A stretch of DNA of 64,000 nt from an uncultured Candidatus Binatia bacterium (GTDB lineage: Bacteria > Desulfobacterota > Binatia > Bin18). The notes beneath the pieces were generated by a model that worked only from the letters and a program-made list of their open reading frames with translations, was not told where the DNA came from and did no database searches. Shown here piece after piece: positions 50,836-59,879 of the stretch. The DNA lies in assembly GCA_958296235.1 (NCBI GenBank), contig OY282457.1:4087338-4151337 (forward strand), in the 5' to 3' direction. Every line of letters begins with the position of its first letter. The stretch's first letter is position 1. Position numbers and translations under genes: made by a program.

Positions 50836-51600
50836 TCAAAGCTGCTTTTGTAAAAACCGATTGATGACCGTGGCGACGTAGACCGGCGCTTCCTGCTGCG
50901 GGTAGTGGCCGGCGTTGCGGCAGACGGCCATTTCAGCGTTGGGATACCAGGTAAGAAAGGTCTCTTTGGTTATCGCCGCGGTGAACGGCTCCATGTCGAA
51001 CTCGCCAATAATGATGAGCATGGGCGTGGCATTGCCTTTCATCTGGTCGAGAAAGCCCTGGCTGGCCAGGCTCTTCAAATAGCCGGCCTGGGCCTCTTTG
51101 CTGCGGGTCGAGCGGGTTTGCCGGATTTTGAAATCGAGCCATTCCCGGCACAGCCGATTGCCGGTCAGGACGTCGAAGGCTTGGGCCAGGGCGTCGTTGT
51201 CGGCAATCGAATCGGTGATGACGGCCAGGCCCTCGGGCGAAAAGCGCAGGCCGGTCGCGGCAACCGGTGTAGTGAGGATCGCCGACCTGACGCGCTCGCC
51301 GCCGTCGAGGACGACCCGCTGGGCCAGCATCCCGCTCATGGAATGGCCGACAATATGAAATTGTTTCCAGCCCAGATTGTCGGCCAGGGCAAGGATGTCG
51401 GACGCGGCTTCAACAGGCGTGTATGCGCCGGGAATATGGCGCGACGCGCCGTAGCCGCGCATCTCAACAAACGCGAACGTAAAATTCCTGGTATCAAAAA
51501 AATTACGGGCAAACGCCCAGGTGTCCCGGCAGCCGTAGAAATCGTGCATGACGATAATGCCTTCCGGGCCGCTGCCGTACAGTTCGTGACCGATAATCAT
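50836..51600 (-). CDS. Alpha/beta hydrolase
   Basis: 254 aa from the ATG at 51600. VMHDFYGCRDTWAFARNFFDTR holds the oxyanion region, the nucleophile elbow is GHSMSG, the aspartate lies in IIGEFDMEP and the histidine in NAGHYPQQEAP, so the triad is complete. Fits an esterase or C-C bond hydrolase. The next gene upstream diverges, and the next downstream is the amidohydrolase, suggesting a two-gene hydrolytic unit. The SD is weak (GGGG). Confidence 0.93.
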   Translation of the reverse strand: MIIGHELYGSGPEGIIVMHDFYGCRDTWAFARNFFDTRNFTFAFVEMRGYGASRHIPGAYTPVEAASDILALADNLGWKQFHIVGHSMSGMLAQRVVLDGGERVRSAILTTPVAATGLRFSPEGLAVITDSIADNDALAQAFDVLTGNRLCREWLDFKIRQTRSTRSKEAQAGYLKSLASQGFLDQMKGNATPMLIIIGEFDMEPFTAAITKETFLTWYPNAEMAVCRNAGHYPQQEAPVYVATVINRFLQKQL

Positions 51601-51685
51601 GGTATGCCCCCATATCCTGCATGAAGAGTGCGGTGATAGTATCAGCCTATGCGAGTGAACCGCTACTGCGATGGAGGACGAGCGT

Positions 51686-52072
51686 ATGTCTGACACAAAC
51701 GAAGTCACCCCTGAATTTCTGGCGAATTTTACCCAGGCCTGGAACGATAAGGATCTCGACAAACTGATGGAGCATATGGCCGACGGTTGTGTGTTCATGG
51801 CCTCCGTCGGCACCGAGGTCGAGGGGACCAGGTGGGAGGGCCGAGAGGAAGTCCGCAAGGGCTTTGCCAGTCTATGGGAAGGCTATCCAGATGCCCACTT
51901 TGAGCCGGTGGGTGAAGATTTTATTGCGGGCCATCGAGGGGTATGTGAGTGGATATTTACCGGGACCAGAGTAGCGGATGGTACCAAAGTGAGGGCGCGC
52001 GGTTGTGATGTGCTGACCTTCAGGGACGGCAAGATTCTGGTCAAGAACTCAATGCGAAAACAACGCCCGTAA
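51686..52072 (+). CDS. NTF2/SnoaL-like protein
   Basis: 128 aa from the ATG at 51686, nine bases after GGAGGA. It shows FLANFTQAWNDKDLDKLMEHMADGCVFMASVGTEVEGTRWEGREEVRKGFASLWEGYPDAHFEP, HRGVCEWIFTGTRVADGTKVRARGCDVLTFRDGKIL, which is classic SnoaL_2/NTF2. It might be a hydratase, isomerase or ligand-binding partner for the adjacent catabolic genes. It diverges from the alpha/beta-hydrolase gene across 85 bp and converges on the enolase-superfamily gene. Confidence 0.9.
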   Translation: MSDTNEVTPEFLANFTQAWNDKDLDKLMEHMADGCVFMASVGTEVEGTRWEGREEVRKGFASLWEGYPDAHFEPVGEDFIAGHRGVCEWIFTGTRVADGTKVRARGCDVLTFRDGKILVKNSMRKQRP

Positions 52073-52122
52073 CCGGTGGGTTTCTGAAATAGCATGAAGA
52101 AACCTCCTGTATCGGGCCGACG

Positions 52123-53214
52123 TTACACCAAATATCGGGCGACCGCGTCCTCATTCCAGGCGATGCCGGTCCCTGGGGCCGAGGCGGGAAAGGCGTAGCC
52201 GTCTTCAATCCGGGTTGGTTCCTGGAGCACCGGCTCGGCCCAGTCCACATACTCCAGCCAGTGGCGCGTTGGGGTCGCGGCCAGCAGGTGGACGCTGATT
52301 TCCGGGTACAGATGAGAAGAGACGGGAATCCCGCCCGGCTCGGCCAGGGCGGCGGCCCGCAGCCAGCCGGACACGCCGCCGATTTTATTGACATCGGGCA
52401 TGAGAAAATCTCCAGACCCGGCCGCGATTGCCTTGGCCATGTCATGCGGCCCCCAGAAGTTTTCTCCAAGCTGGATGGGCGTATGGGTGGCCCGGCGAAT
52501 CTGGGCATAGCCGGCGTAATCGTCCGCCCGCGTCGGCTCTTCGATCCAACACAGCCCTTCGCCGTCAAGGGCGTGGGCGCGCCGTATGGCCTCCGCCACG
52601 GTCAAGGACTGATTGTAGTCTGACATGAGGGTCATCTCGTCCGGCACGGCATTGCGGATGGCCCGCACGATCTCGACATCGGCGCGGGCGTCTGCATAGC
52701 CCAGGCGCACTTTTATGGCGCCGAAGCCCGGCTCGACCAGCTCGCGGGCCTCACTCCGCACCCGGTCCACGTCCGTAATGCTCAGGCCGGTACTGTTATA
52801 GGCGGGAATGGGCTGGGATTGCCCGCCCAAGAGTTGGACCAGGGGCTGTCCTGCGGCCTTGGCGCAGACGTCCCAGGCCGCGGTGTCGATTCCGGCCGCG
52901 GCCATAGCCGTAAAACCCTGCGGGCCGAGCAGCCGGAAGGCCTTGTGGAGCTTTTCTTCCAGGGCGAGCGGAATCACCTGCTCCCCAAGGATAAGCTCGC
53001 CCAGATTTTCGAGCAGTTGCACCAGCGGCAGCATGACAAACGGGGCATAGCAGAAGATATAGCTACAGCCGCAAATGCCTTCCTCAGTCTCAAGATCGAC
53101 CAGAACCATGGGGAATTTTGTGACCGATCCACCCCCGGTATAGATCGGGCGATTCATGGGTAAGCTGACCGCGCGGGCGCGCAGAGCGCGAATAGTCAGG
53201 ACCTCGGCAGACAT
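52123..53214 (-). CDS. Mandelate racemase/muconate lactonizing enzyme family protein
   Basis: 363 aa, with the SD AAGGAGGAC. The enolase-superfamily barrel residues are visible: K168-x-R170 in AIKVRLG, metal ligands D199 (SDYNQS), E225 (WIEEP) and E251 (LGENF), then D274 (MPDVNKIGG) and H301 (SSHLYPE). The D274/H301 spacing of 27 equals the D270/H297 dyad of mandelate racemase, so it is likely an acid-sugar dehydratase or a 2-hydroxyacid racemase of the MR subgroup. Its true substrate is unknown. It diverges from the MetE-like gene across 157 bp. Confidence 0.9.
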   Translation of the reverse strand: MSAEVLTIRALRARAVSLPMNRPIYTGGGSVTKFPMVLVDLETEEGICGCSYIFCYAPFVMLPLVQLLENLGELILGEQVIPLALEEKLHKAFRLLGPQGFTAMAAAGIDTAAWDVCAKAAGQPLVQLLGGQSQPIPAYNSTGLSITDVDRVRSEARELVEPGFGAIKVRLGYADARADVEIVRAIRNAVPDEMTLMSDYNQSLTVAEAIRRAHALDGEGLCWIEEPTRADDYAGYAQIRRATHTPIQLGENFWGPHDMAKAIAAGSGDFLMPDVNKIGGVSGWLRAAALAEPGGIPVSSHLYPEISVHLLAATPTRHWLEYVDWAEPVLQEPTRIEDGYAFPASAPGTGIAWNEDAVARYLV

Positions 53215-53371
53215 ACAGTCCTCCTTGATATTGCAAGACGCTGATGCAGAACGCTACGGCGTGAGTATAGCGCATGGTCGGGAGAAAGATAATCTTGTTC
53301 GCCGCGTTGCAATTTATTATTGCTATTGACTACTTCTGGATTCCGAGGCTCGTAATGGAGGAGGGATTTCC

Positions 53372-54568
53372 ATGCAGCACAGCGCCGATCGTCTGCTCAC
53401 CACCCATGTTGGCAGTCTGCCGCGCGGTGAAAGACTGCTTCAGGCGCTGGTAGACCGAGAAGCCGGGACCGCGATTGATGAAGCCGCGTTTGAAAAACAG
53501 GTCGAGCGCGACCTCGATTATGCGCTGCAAAAACAGGCCGAAGCGGGGGTGGATATTATCGGTGATGGCGAGCTGCCCCGGCTCGGATTCTCTTTTTATG
53601 TCAAGGACCGTATGTCGGGCTTTGGGGGCCACTCGCCCCGTGGCACGGTGACTGATTTTGCAAAATTTCCAGGCTACGCCAAACTCAAGCAACAGCAGGC
53701 GGCCAAGGGAGACGAGATTGCCAAGAGCGCAACCCTGTACGCCATGCCGGAATGCCAATGCGCCGTGCAATATGACACGGAGAAACGCGCTGCGCGGCAA
53801 GAGCTGCGTCTCTTCACAGAATCCCTGGAGCGAACCGGGGTCGGGAACCGGGCGACAGAGACCTTTGTGACCGCGGCAACGCCGGGCATTGTCTCGACAA
53901 CCCTGTTGCGCAACCCGGCCAATCCAGACTATGCCACCGACAGCGACTATGTGATGGCCTTGGCCGAGGAACTGCGGAGCGAGTACGAACTCATTGTTGA
54001 GCAGGGCCATATTCTTCAAGTCGATGGACCGGACCTGGCCCTTGAGCGCCAGATTCTGTATGTGGACAAACCGCTCGATTCCTTTCTCAAACGGGTCGAG
54101 CTGCATATTGAGGCGCTCAACGCCGCCCTGCTCAACATTCCCAAAGACCGCGTGCGCCTGCATGTGTGCTGGGGGAATTGGGACGGCCCGCATATCGATG
54201 ACATGGATTTGGAACCCCTGTTGCCACTCCTGTATCAAGCCCATGTGGGCGGGTTGAGCATCCCCTTTGCCAACCCGCGTCACCAGCATGAAGGCGAGCT
54301 GTTTGTGTCCTATCCGCTCCCGGACGATATGCTGCTCTTTCCCGGTGTGGTGGACGTGACAACGAATTATCTCGAACACCCCGAGGTCGTTGCCGAACGC
54401 CTGGCGCGTATTGTCGATGTGGTTGGCGAGCGGGAGCGCATCATTGCCAGCACGGACTGTGGGTTTTCGACATTCGCCGGCTATACCATGGTGGCTGAGG
54501 ACGTGGTATGGGCGAAATTGCAGACGCTGAGTCAAGGCGCGGCCCTGGCCTCCGAGCGTTTATGGTAA
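53372..54568 (+). CDS. Cobalamin-independent methionine synthase II-like (UROD/MetE C-terminal family) protein
   Basis: 398 aa. It resembles the C-terminal half of MetE: TTHVGSLPRGERLLQALVDRE at the start, the zinc ligands H264 and C266 (HVCWGNW) and C363 (STDCGFSTFAG). It lacks the N-terminal half, so it is a stand-alone methyl- or alkyl-transferase such as those acting on epoxyalkane:coenzyme M or on methyl/methoxy donors. It precedes the cupin gene by 27 bp and is likely the first gene of an operon with the cupin and the PPOX gene. Confidence 0.88.
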   Translation: MQHSADRLLTTHVGSLPRGERLLQALVDREAGTAIDEAAFEKQVERDLDYALQKQAEAGVDIIGDGELPRLGFSFYVKDRMSGFGGHSPRGTVTDFAKFPGYAKLKQQQAAKGDEIAKSATLYAMPECQCAVQYDTEKRAARQELRLFTESLERTGVGNRATETFVTAATPGIVSTTLLRNPANPDYATDSDYVMALAEELRSEYELIVEQGHILQVDGPDLALERQILYVDKPLDSFLKRVELHIEALNAALLNIPKDRVRLHVCWGNWDGPHIDDMDLEPLLPLLYQAHVGGLSIPFANPRHQHEGELFVSYPLPDDMLLFPGVVDVTTNYLEHPEVVAERLARIVDVVGERERIIASTDCGFSTFAGYTMVAEDVVWAKLQTLSQGAALASERLW

Positions 54569-54595
54569 GACCACAAGTCTGAAGGAGAGGCAGCA

Positions 54596-55168
54596 ATGGC
54601 AAATCGAAATATGACCAAAGAGGAAATTGCTCAGCGGGTCGCCCGTTTTGATCAGCTCCAGCCCATGTCTACGGCCAGGGATATGGCGGATGTGCCGCCG
54701 GCCGCGATGGATGTCATCTTTGCGCGTACTCTCATGCCGGTCATTCTGGAAAAAACCAGAAATCCGTTTGGTGAGACGGCCGCGATATTTGGCGCGGCCG
54801 GCACAACGATGAACGTGTCTGTCTGCCCGCCCGGCCAGGGGCCGTGTTTGCACGCCCACAACAGCACCTACGAGACCTTTATGGTCCTCGACGGCGCGTT
54901 CGAGTTTGCCGTGGGTGAGGAAGGCCAGGAGACGGTCAGGCTCAATAAATGGGATGTGTTCTCCTGTCCGCCGGGCGTGTATCGCGGCTTTCGCAATGTC
55001 GCGGCCACAGACAGCGTGTTGCTGACCGTTATTACCGGGGAGGTCGACGCGCGTGATGACGTCGGAGTACCGCCGAAGATCACCGAACAGATCCGCGCCG
55101 ACTACGGGGAAGAGGTGCTCAGCAGGTTTCAGAAGATCGTGACGTTTAACGAGCGGGAGCCGGGATAG
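54596..55168 (+). CDS. Cupin-domain protein
   Basis: 190 aa. A single cupin core is visible: PPGQGPCLHAHNSTYETFMVLDGAFEFAVGEEGQ (motif 1, with histidines and a glutamate-like Y-E), then FSCPPGVYRGFRNVAATDSVLLTV (motif 2 where the histidine is replaced by Y-R). The metal set is thus only partly conserved. The first 60 residues form a helical N-terminal extension. It probably binds or isomerises a small molecule of the pathway shared with its neighbours. SD: GAAGGAGAGG. Confidence 0.85.
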   Translation: MANRNMTKEEIAQRVARFDQLQPMSTARDMADVPPAAMDVIFARTLMPVILEKTRNPFGETAAIFGAAGTTMNVSVCPPGQGPCLHAHNSTYETFMVLDGAFEFAVGEEGQETVRLNKWDVFSCPPGVYRGFRNVAATDSVLLTVITGEVDARDDVGVPPKITEQIRADYGEEVLSRFQKIVTFNEREPG

Positions 55169-55220
55169 CCGGGCGCAGACTCTTCACCTGACTTGCATGA
55201 AATAAGGAAGGGAGACCTTC

Positions 55221-55664
55221 ATGGATGCCGAGCAGAAACAAAAACTCGCGAACTTATGCGCCCAGCAGCACGTGGCCGTCCTCACAACCCAGGGGGAAGC
55301 CTGGCCGACGGCCCATCTACAGGCGTTTGGGCAGACCGACGAGTTGGATTTGATCTTCATTATGCTGGCCGACGCGGAGAAGTATGCCAATCTGCTCGCG
55401 CGGCCCCAGGCGACAGTTGCGATTGATAATAGAGACACGGCCGATGTTTCGACCCTGCAAGTGGCGCGCGCGACAATACAGGGGTTGGCCGCGGAGGTCG
55501 CTCGGAACAGCGCCGAATGGGACGAATTAAAAGAGCGTTTTCTGACCAAGAATCCGTTTGAAGAGCCGTTCTTTGGCTATGACAGCCTGCGCATGATGCG
55601 CCTCACCCCCAAGCGGGTCTCTTACGCCAATGGCCTGACGGATAGCTTCAAGGTTGAGCTGTAG
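55221..55664 (+). CDS. Pyridoxamine 5'-phosphate oxidase-like (FMN/F420-binding split barrel) protein
   Basis: 147 aa. HVAVLTTQGEAWPTAHLQAFGQTDELDLIFIMLADAEKYANLLARPQATVAI is the PPOX split-barrel signature; PFEEPFFGYDSLRMMRLTPKRVSYANGLTD is the usual C-terminal strand. Possible roles are FMN- or F420-dependent reduction of a pathway intermediate, or flavin supply to LLM enzymes. It is downstream of the cupin gene by 52 bp and has its own SD (AAGGAAGGG), ending convergently at the CCG gene. Confidence 0.87.
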   Translation: MDAEQKQKLANLCAQQHVAVLTTQGEAWPTAHLQAFGQTDELDLIFIMLADAEKYANLLARPQATVAIDNRDTADVSTLQVARATIQGLAAEVARNSAEWDELKERFLTKNPFEEPFFGYDSLRMMRLTPKRVSYANGLTDSFKVEL

Positions 55665-55719
55665 GAAACAGACCGCTCCTCAGACCTGCGCCGCGCTTCA
55701 TGAGCTACGGAGCCATGGA

Positions 55720-56724
55720 CTACGGAGCCATAGCGCCGTCTGCGAAATACCTGGCGGCCAGGTCTCTGGCCTGCTCGCGGCTGAGGCCGTGCGACTCCCA
55801 GGCGTCCCGCGAACGGTCCAGGATGTCTTCGAGGTCGGCGGTCTTCTTGAAATCACCGAGTTGGTCGGGCTCGGTCTCAAGCCCTAAGGCTTCGGCAACG
55901 ATGGAGATATAATTGCGGACGCTGAGACGGGCGTCGCCAATGTCGCACCACTCGCGCTGACAGGCGTGTGAGATGGTTGCCAGGGTGTCCGCCGGGCTCG
56001 TCTTCTTGAGCGAGTGGACCAACTCAGCCCGGATGGCCTGAAAGCGGGGCCGCGGCAGACGCAGGCCGGCCGCGCCGCAGTCGTAGTCCAACTCCGGCGG
56101 AGACTCAAGCTCGGCGAGCAGTTCGATACCCGGAATCGAGCCCAGGAGTGTGGCTGCGGCCTCTCGGTCCCGTCCGGCCCGCCGCTGTCCCTCCTCATGC
56201 CCAGTGCGGCCCACGTGGGTATGGAGGGCGACCTTGCCAGCAACGGCTCGGTCCCAGGCGATCTCGCCGCGCTGGACCATCTCGGCCAGGAACTGGGTGG
56301 TATGGGTGATCTCGAACCGGGGGTGGCGGCTGTCACGACCAATGATAACGTCCTTGAAATGGACGTTGCAGGATGGGCACCACATGACGACTCGTTTGGG
56401 CTGATAAGATTCCAAGCGCCCAACCGTCCGAGCAGAAACCTGACTGCCTTTCTTCGGACCGTCAAATTTGTCCCAGACAATGCCGCAGCAGAACTGCACC
56501 CCGCCGACGGGAATAAAATCGATCCCCAGGTGAGTGAACACGTCAATGACCTGCTTGGCGATATGGGGCGTGCGCAAAATATTGCAGCCCAGATACAGCA
56601 CGGTCTCGTAGGCGCGGTCGGGCGTATGATGTTTCTCGACCCAGGAGACGTCTTCCGCCCTGATCTGCAACTGCTTGAGGTCTTGAATCCGGCGAAAAAA
56701 CGCTGAGTAGTTAAACTCTGGCAT
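55720..56724 (-). CDS. CCG-domain (heterodisulfide reductase B/GlpC-like) protein
   Basis: 334 aa from the ATG at 56724 (GAGGAG upstream). Two CCG modules are visible: LGCNIL...GGVQFCCGIVWDKFDG with VVMWCPSCNVHFK, and ELDYDCGAAGLRLPRPR with HACQREWCD. These bind a noncubane iron-sulphur cluster in heterodisulfide reductases and lactate- or glycolate-oxidase-type complexes. No partner flavoprotein or FeS subunit is adjacent, so it may act with the enzymes encoded here or as an orphan. It follows the PhyH gene by 12 bp in the same operon. Confidence 0.88.
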   Translation of the reverse strand: MPEFNYSAFFRRIQDLKQLQIRAEDVSWVEKHHTPDRAYETVLYLGCNILRTPHIAKQVIDVFTHLGIDFIPVGGVQFCCGIVWDKFDGPKKGSQVSARTVGRLESYQPKRVVMWCPSCNVHFKDVIIGRDSRHPRFEITHTTQFLAEMVQRGEIAWDRAVAGKVALHTHVGRTGHEEGQRRAGRDREAAATLLGSIPGIELLAELESPPELDYDCGAAGLRLPRPRFQAIRAELVHSLKKTSPADTLATISHACQREWCDIGDARLSVRNYISIVAEALGLETEPDQLGDFKKTADLEDILDRSRDAWESHGLSREQARDLAARYFADGAMAP

Positions 56725-56736
56725 GAGAGGCACTCC

Positions 56737-57582
56737 TCAATATCCCACCCCTTCGACATCTTCAAACATTTCGAGCGGGGTCTCGCGGGTCTGAAGTTCG
56801 CTCTCCCGGCCATCGACCCAGCCGAGGAAGGTGCCGTGCGCCTGATAGCCGAGCAACTGCTGCAAACGTTCCGGCAGTGCTTTGGCCCGCTCGACCGGGA
56901 CGGCTAAATACTGATTCTCTTCCTGCCGCAGCCAACCCACGCTAAAGGAAAAAAACAGGCCAGTGCGCGGGGTGTCGGTCGTATTCGTCCCCAGCCCGTG
57001 CAGGGTCTTGCCGAGCCACACGACCGCCGACCCTTGTGGCATGACGGCCTGGGCGACCTCCTCTTCGGCTGCGCGCCGGTCTGCCGGCCAGCGATGGCTG
57101 CCCGGCACGAGCCGGGTTGCGCCGTTTTCGGCGCTGAAACCGGAGCCGGCGAACATGAAAAAGAGAATATACTCCGGGTCATCCGGCTTGGGCTGGATAA
57201 AGGGCGTATAGGCGTCGAGTTCCCGGTGCAGCGGCTGATTGTGTCCACCTCCCCAGACCTGAATCGCTCCGGTGGCATGGAGCTGGTAGGTGTTGCAGTT
57301 CGGACCGAGAACCTTGTCGGCCAGGGCTTGAACGACCGGGTTGAGCGGGAGTTGGCTCAGCTCCGGCCCGTGGGAAAACAGCGCGCCTATACTGCGTTTG
57401 CGATAACCGAAAAACTCACCCCCGCCGGTTTTGCGCTCGGCGAGTCTGGGCGCGACCCTGCCCATCATGGCCTGCATGGTGGCCCTATCAATCAGCTCCC
57501 GGATGATGACCACCCCGTCTCGTTCGAGAGTGGCGAGAATATCGTCCGGCGCAGCCGTGCGTTCTACGCTTTGAATCGGCAT
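56737..57582 (-). CDS. Phytanoyl-CoA dioxygenase (PhyH) family protein with H-x-E metal site
   Basis: 281 aa. A PhyH fold is clear: VVIIRELIDRATMQAMMGRV, GGGHNQPLHRELDAYTPF, GATRLVPGSHRWPADRR and the distal H195 in KTLHGLG. The first metal motif reads H119-R-E121, so the normally conserved aspartate is glutamate unless the later D123 serves. The iron-binding competence or specificity of this protein may differ from the 27.3-kb paralogue. It is upstream of the CCG gene by 12 bp. Confidence 0.88.
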   Translation of the reverse strand: MPIQSVERTAAPDDILATLERDGVVIIRELIDRATMQAMMGRVAPRLAERKTGGGEFFGYRKRSIGALFSHGPELSQLPLNPVVQALADKVLGPNCNTYQLHATGAIQVWGGGHNQPLHRELDAYTPFIQPKPDDPEYILFFMFAGSGFSAENGATRLVPGSHRWPADRRAAEEEVAQAVMPQGSAVVWLGKTLHGLGTNTTDTPRTGLFFSFSVGWLRQEENQYLAVPVERAKALPERLQQLLGYQAHGTFLGWVDGRESELQTRETPLEMFEDVEGVGY

Positions 57583-57745
57583 GGACTCCCTCCCTCAATT
57601 GTTGCTGTACGCTTTCCGCCATACCACTTCAGGCCGGTTGAGGAAAGGCGCGGACAAAGCGGGTGTTGCGGAGGTGGGAAAGTGGGAATGGACGCAACGT
57701 CCGGGAGGAATGACTGCGCCCCTCCCGGACGGTCGCCCGCGCTGT

Positions 57746-58528
57746 TTACTGCAGAAAGGTCGTAACTGAACGAACAAACTCTTCCGGTTGTTCGTAGGGA
57801 AGCATATGTCCGGCTTTTTCGATTTCAACAATCTCGGCGTTGGCAATCTGCGCTTTGAAGTGCTCCGCGTAAACCGGGGGAATGAGCGCGTCACTCTTGC
57901 CCCAGACGAGCAGCGTTGGCGCGCTGAGACGGTACAGGCGTTTTGAAAGTCGCCGGTTGGGGACGGGGAAAAGAATTTTTCCGGCCATGCTCAACCGGCG
58001 GGCATTGCCGATATAGAACTCTTTGAGCGCCTCGGGGTTTTTGAGGTCAAGGCCGCCGGTCAACATGGCCTCGCCTTGAGAGCGGTCATGAAACAGATAC
58101 TGCGCGAACTCGTGCGGCAGGAAGGAAAAAATATCTGGAATCGGATGCTCCGGCAGCCACAGACCGGCTGAGGCGACCAGGACGAGCCTGGCAACGTCGT
58201 TCGGCACCAGGGCCGCCATTTCCGCGGCAATCATGCCGCCCATCGAATGCCCGACAAGATGCGGCCTGGTCAGGCCCAACTCGTGCACCACATCCCAGCC
58301 GTGCAGGGTGAAGTCCAGCATATCTTCCAGCAGGGTTTCGCCGCTTGACTCGCCAAAGCCTGGGAATTCCGGGGCAAACACCTGGTAGTGGCGGGCCAGT
58401 TGGTCAAGGAACGGATTCTCCGGGAATAAGCCGCCGGCACCGTGCATAAAGACCAGTGGCTCACCGCTGCCGGCCTCAAGGACGCGGACCCTGGCTCCGC
58501 GTCCCGTCTCAATCATGCGGCTGTTCAT
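57746..58528 (-). CDS. Alpha/beta hydrolase
   Basis: 260 aa. The oxyanion region is FMHGAGGLFPENPFLDQLARHYQ, the nucleophile GHSMGG, the aspartate in LVWGKSDALIP and the histidine in EKAGHMLPYEQPEEF. The start overlaps the LLM stop by four bases (58525-58528), indicating coupling. It probably cleaves the product or ester made by the upstream monooxygenase. The 163-bp gap below it before the PhyH gene shows no gene. Confidence 0.93.
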   Translation of the reverse strand: MNSRMIETGRGARVRVLEAGSGEPLVFMHGAGGLFPENPFLDQLARHYQVFAPEFPGFGESSGETLLEDMLDFTLHGWDVVHELGLTRPHLVGHSMGGMIAAEMAALVPNDVARLVLVASAGLWLPEHPIPDIFSFLPHEFAQYLFHDRSQGEAMLTGGLDLKNPEALKEFYIGNARRLSMAGKILFPVPNRRLSKRLYRLSAPTLLVWGKSDALIPPVYAEHFKAQIANAEIVEIEKAGHMLPYEQPEEFVRSVTTFLQ

Positions 58529-59787
58529 AGCGGCATCCTTGCATCCTGCCGCGCCTGCTCAATACCGGTCTCGGGTTGCAGCCGCTCGTCGAGCGGTTGG
58601 CACCACCAGCGATTGTCGTCTTTCCACTCCGGCCACATATCGCGCAGGTGGGGCATGACCTGTTCGGCAAACAGCTTGGTCGAGTAGCGCGTTTTCCAGT
58701 CGGGCATATTGCCAATATGGATCAGGCAGAAAATATGACCCACGCGCAAAGACTTGATGAGGTCTTCCATGCGCTCGCGGACGGTGGCTGGACTGCCGGC
58801 AATGATATAGCCCTCGTCGACCAGCTCTTTCCAGGTCAGGTTGGGAAACAGGCTTTGCATCTCCTCACTCAGGGCGTTGAGCACGTCGGCCTTAATGGTC
58901 TTGATCGTGCGATAGCCCGGCGCGTCGGCAAAACCGCCGTGGACATGGAGGCAGCGATTATAGAAATAGTTGACGTGCTCGGCGTACATCTCTTCGGCCT
59001 GCTGGTCGGTATCGGCCACGCAAATGGTCTGGGCAAAGGCCGCCCGATAGGGGGATTCGTCTTTGCCGCGGGCGGCCACGCGGTCCCAATAGCCGTCCAG
59101 CAGCTTTTTCCCGCGCAGATAGCCGGTGAAGGACAGGTAGGAGTAGTTATAGTCGTTATCCAGGCAGAAGTCCCAGGTTTCGACCGAACCGCCACCGGGG
59201 ATATAGATCGGCGGATGCGGCTTCTGAATCGGCTTGGGCCACAGGTTGACATAGCGCAGTTGGTTGTATTTGCCGTCAAAGGCAAACGGCTCGTCCTCGT
59301 GCCAGGCGCGCATGACCAACTCGTGCGCTTCGGCATATTTATCACGGGTCAGGCCGGGAATCTGGCCGTAGCAATAATTGGTGTCCATCGAAGTCCCGAC
59401 CGGAAAGCCGGCCAGCAGGCGACCGCCGGAAATCACGTCCAGCATGGCAAATTCTTCCGCCACCCGAAGGGGTGGATTGTACAGGGCCAGCGAGTTGCCA
59501 ATCACGGCCAGGGCGGCCTGGGAGGTGCGGCGGGCCAGGCCTGCGGCAATGATATTCGGCGAGGGCATCAGGCCATAGCCGTTCTGGTGATGTTCGTTGA
59601 CGCCGATGCCGTCATAGCCGAGCGAGTCCGCGTACTCGAGCTGGTCCATATATTCGTGGTAGACAAAGTGGCCCTTGTTGGGGTCGTACAGCCTGTTGGG
59701 AATATCCACCCAGACGGAATGGTGTTCTTCGCGAAAATTATCCGGCAGACTCGGCCACGGCATAAGATTAAACCAGGTGAATTTCAT
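58525..59787 (-). CDS. LLM-class flavin-dependent monooxygenase (bacterial luciferase-like)
   Basis: 420 aa. The barrel shows DSLGYDGIGVNEHHQNGYGLMPSPNIIAAGLARRT, IGNSLALYNPPLRVAEEFAMLDVISGGRLLAGFPVGTSMDTNYCYGQIPG and PKPIQKPHPPIYIPGGGSVETWDFCLDN. These place it near luciferase-like monooxygenases that use FMNH2, in the same group as enzymes of natural-product or alkane catabolism. It is translationally coupled to an alpha/beta hydrolase, which suggests a Baeyer-Villiger-type or aromatic ring oxidation followed by hydrolysis. Confidence 0.9.
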   Translation of the reverse strand: MKFTWFNLMPWPSLPDNFREEHHSVWVDIPNRLYDPNKGHFVYHEYMDQLEYADSLGYDGIGVNEHHQNGYGLMPSPNIIAAGLARRTSQAALAVIGNSLALYNPPLRVAEEFAMLDVISGGRLLAGFPVGTSMDTNYCYGQIPGLTRDKYAEAHELVMRAWHEDEPFAFDGKYNQLRYVNLWPKPIQKPHPPIYIPGGGSVETWDFCLDNDYNYSYLSFTGYLRGKKLLDGYWDRVAARGKDESPYRAAFAQTICVADTDQQAEEMYAEHVNYFYNRCLHVHGGFADAPGYRTIKTIKADVLNALSEEMQSLFPNLTWKELVDEGYIIAGSPATVRERMEDLIKSLRVGHIFCLIHIGNMPDWKTRYSTKLFAEQVMPHLRDMWPEWKDDNRWWCQPLDERLQPETGIEQARQDARMPL

Positions 59788-59879
59788 TGCTTCCTCCGTT
59801 TCGTAGGTGGTGTGTTTTCGACGATAGCCTGTTCCGAATCTAGCCGACCTTGGCGGAGAATTCCAGGCCGAAATCTTCC

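Noticed and set aside
52050..52122. GGTTTCT...AGAAACC hairpin between the NTF2-like and enolase-superfamily genes
   Set aside because: It has a 7-bp stem but no T run on either strand; too weak to call as a bidirectional terminator.
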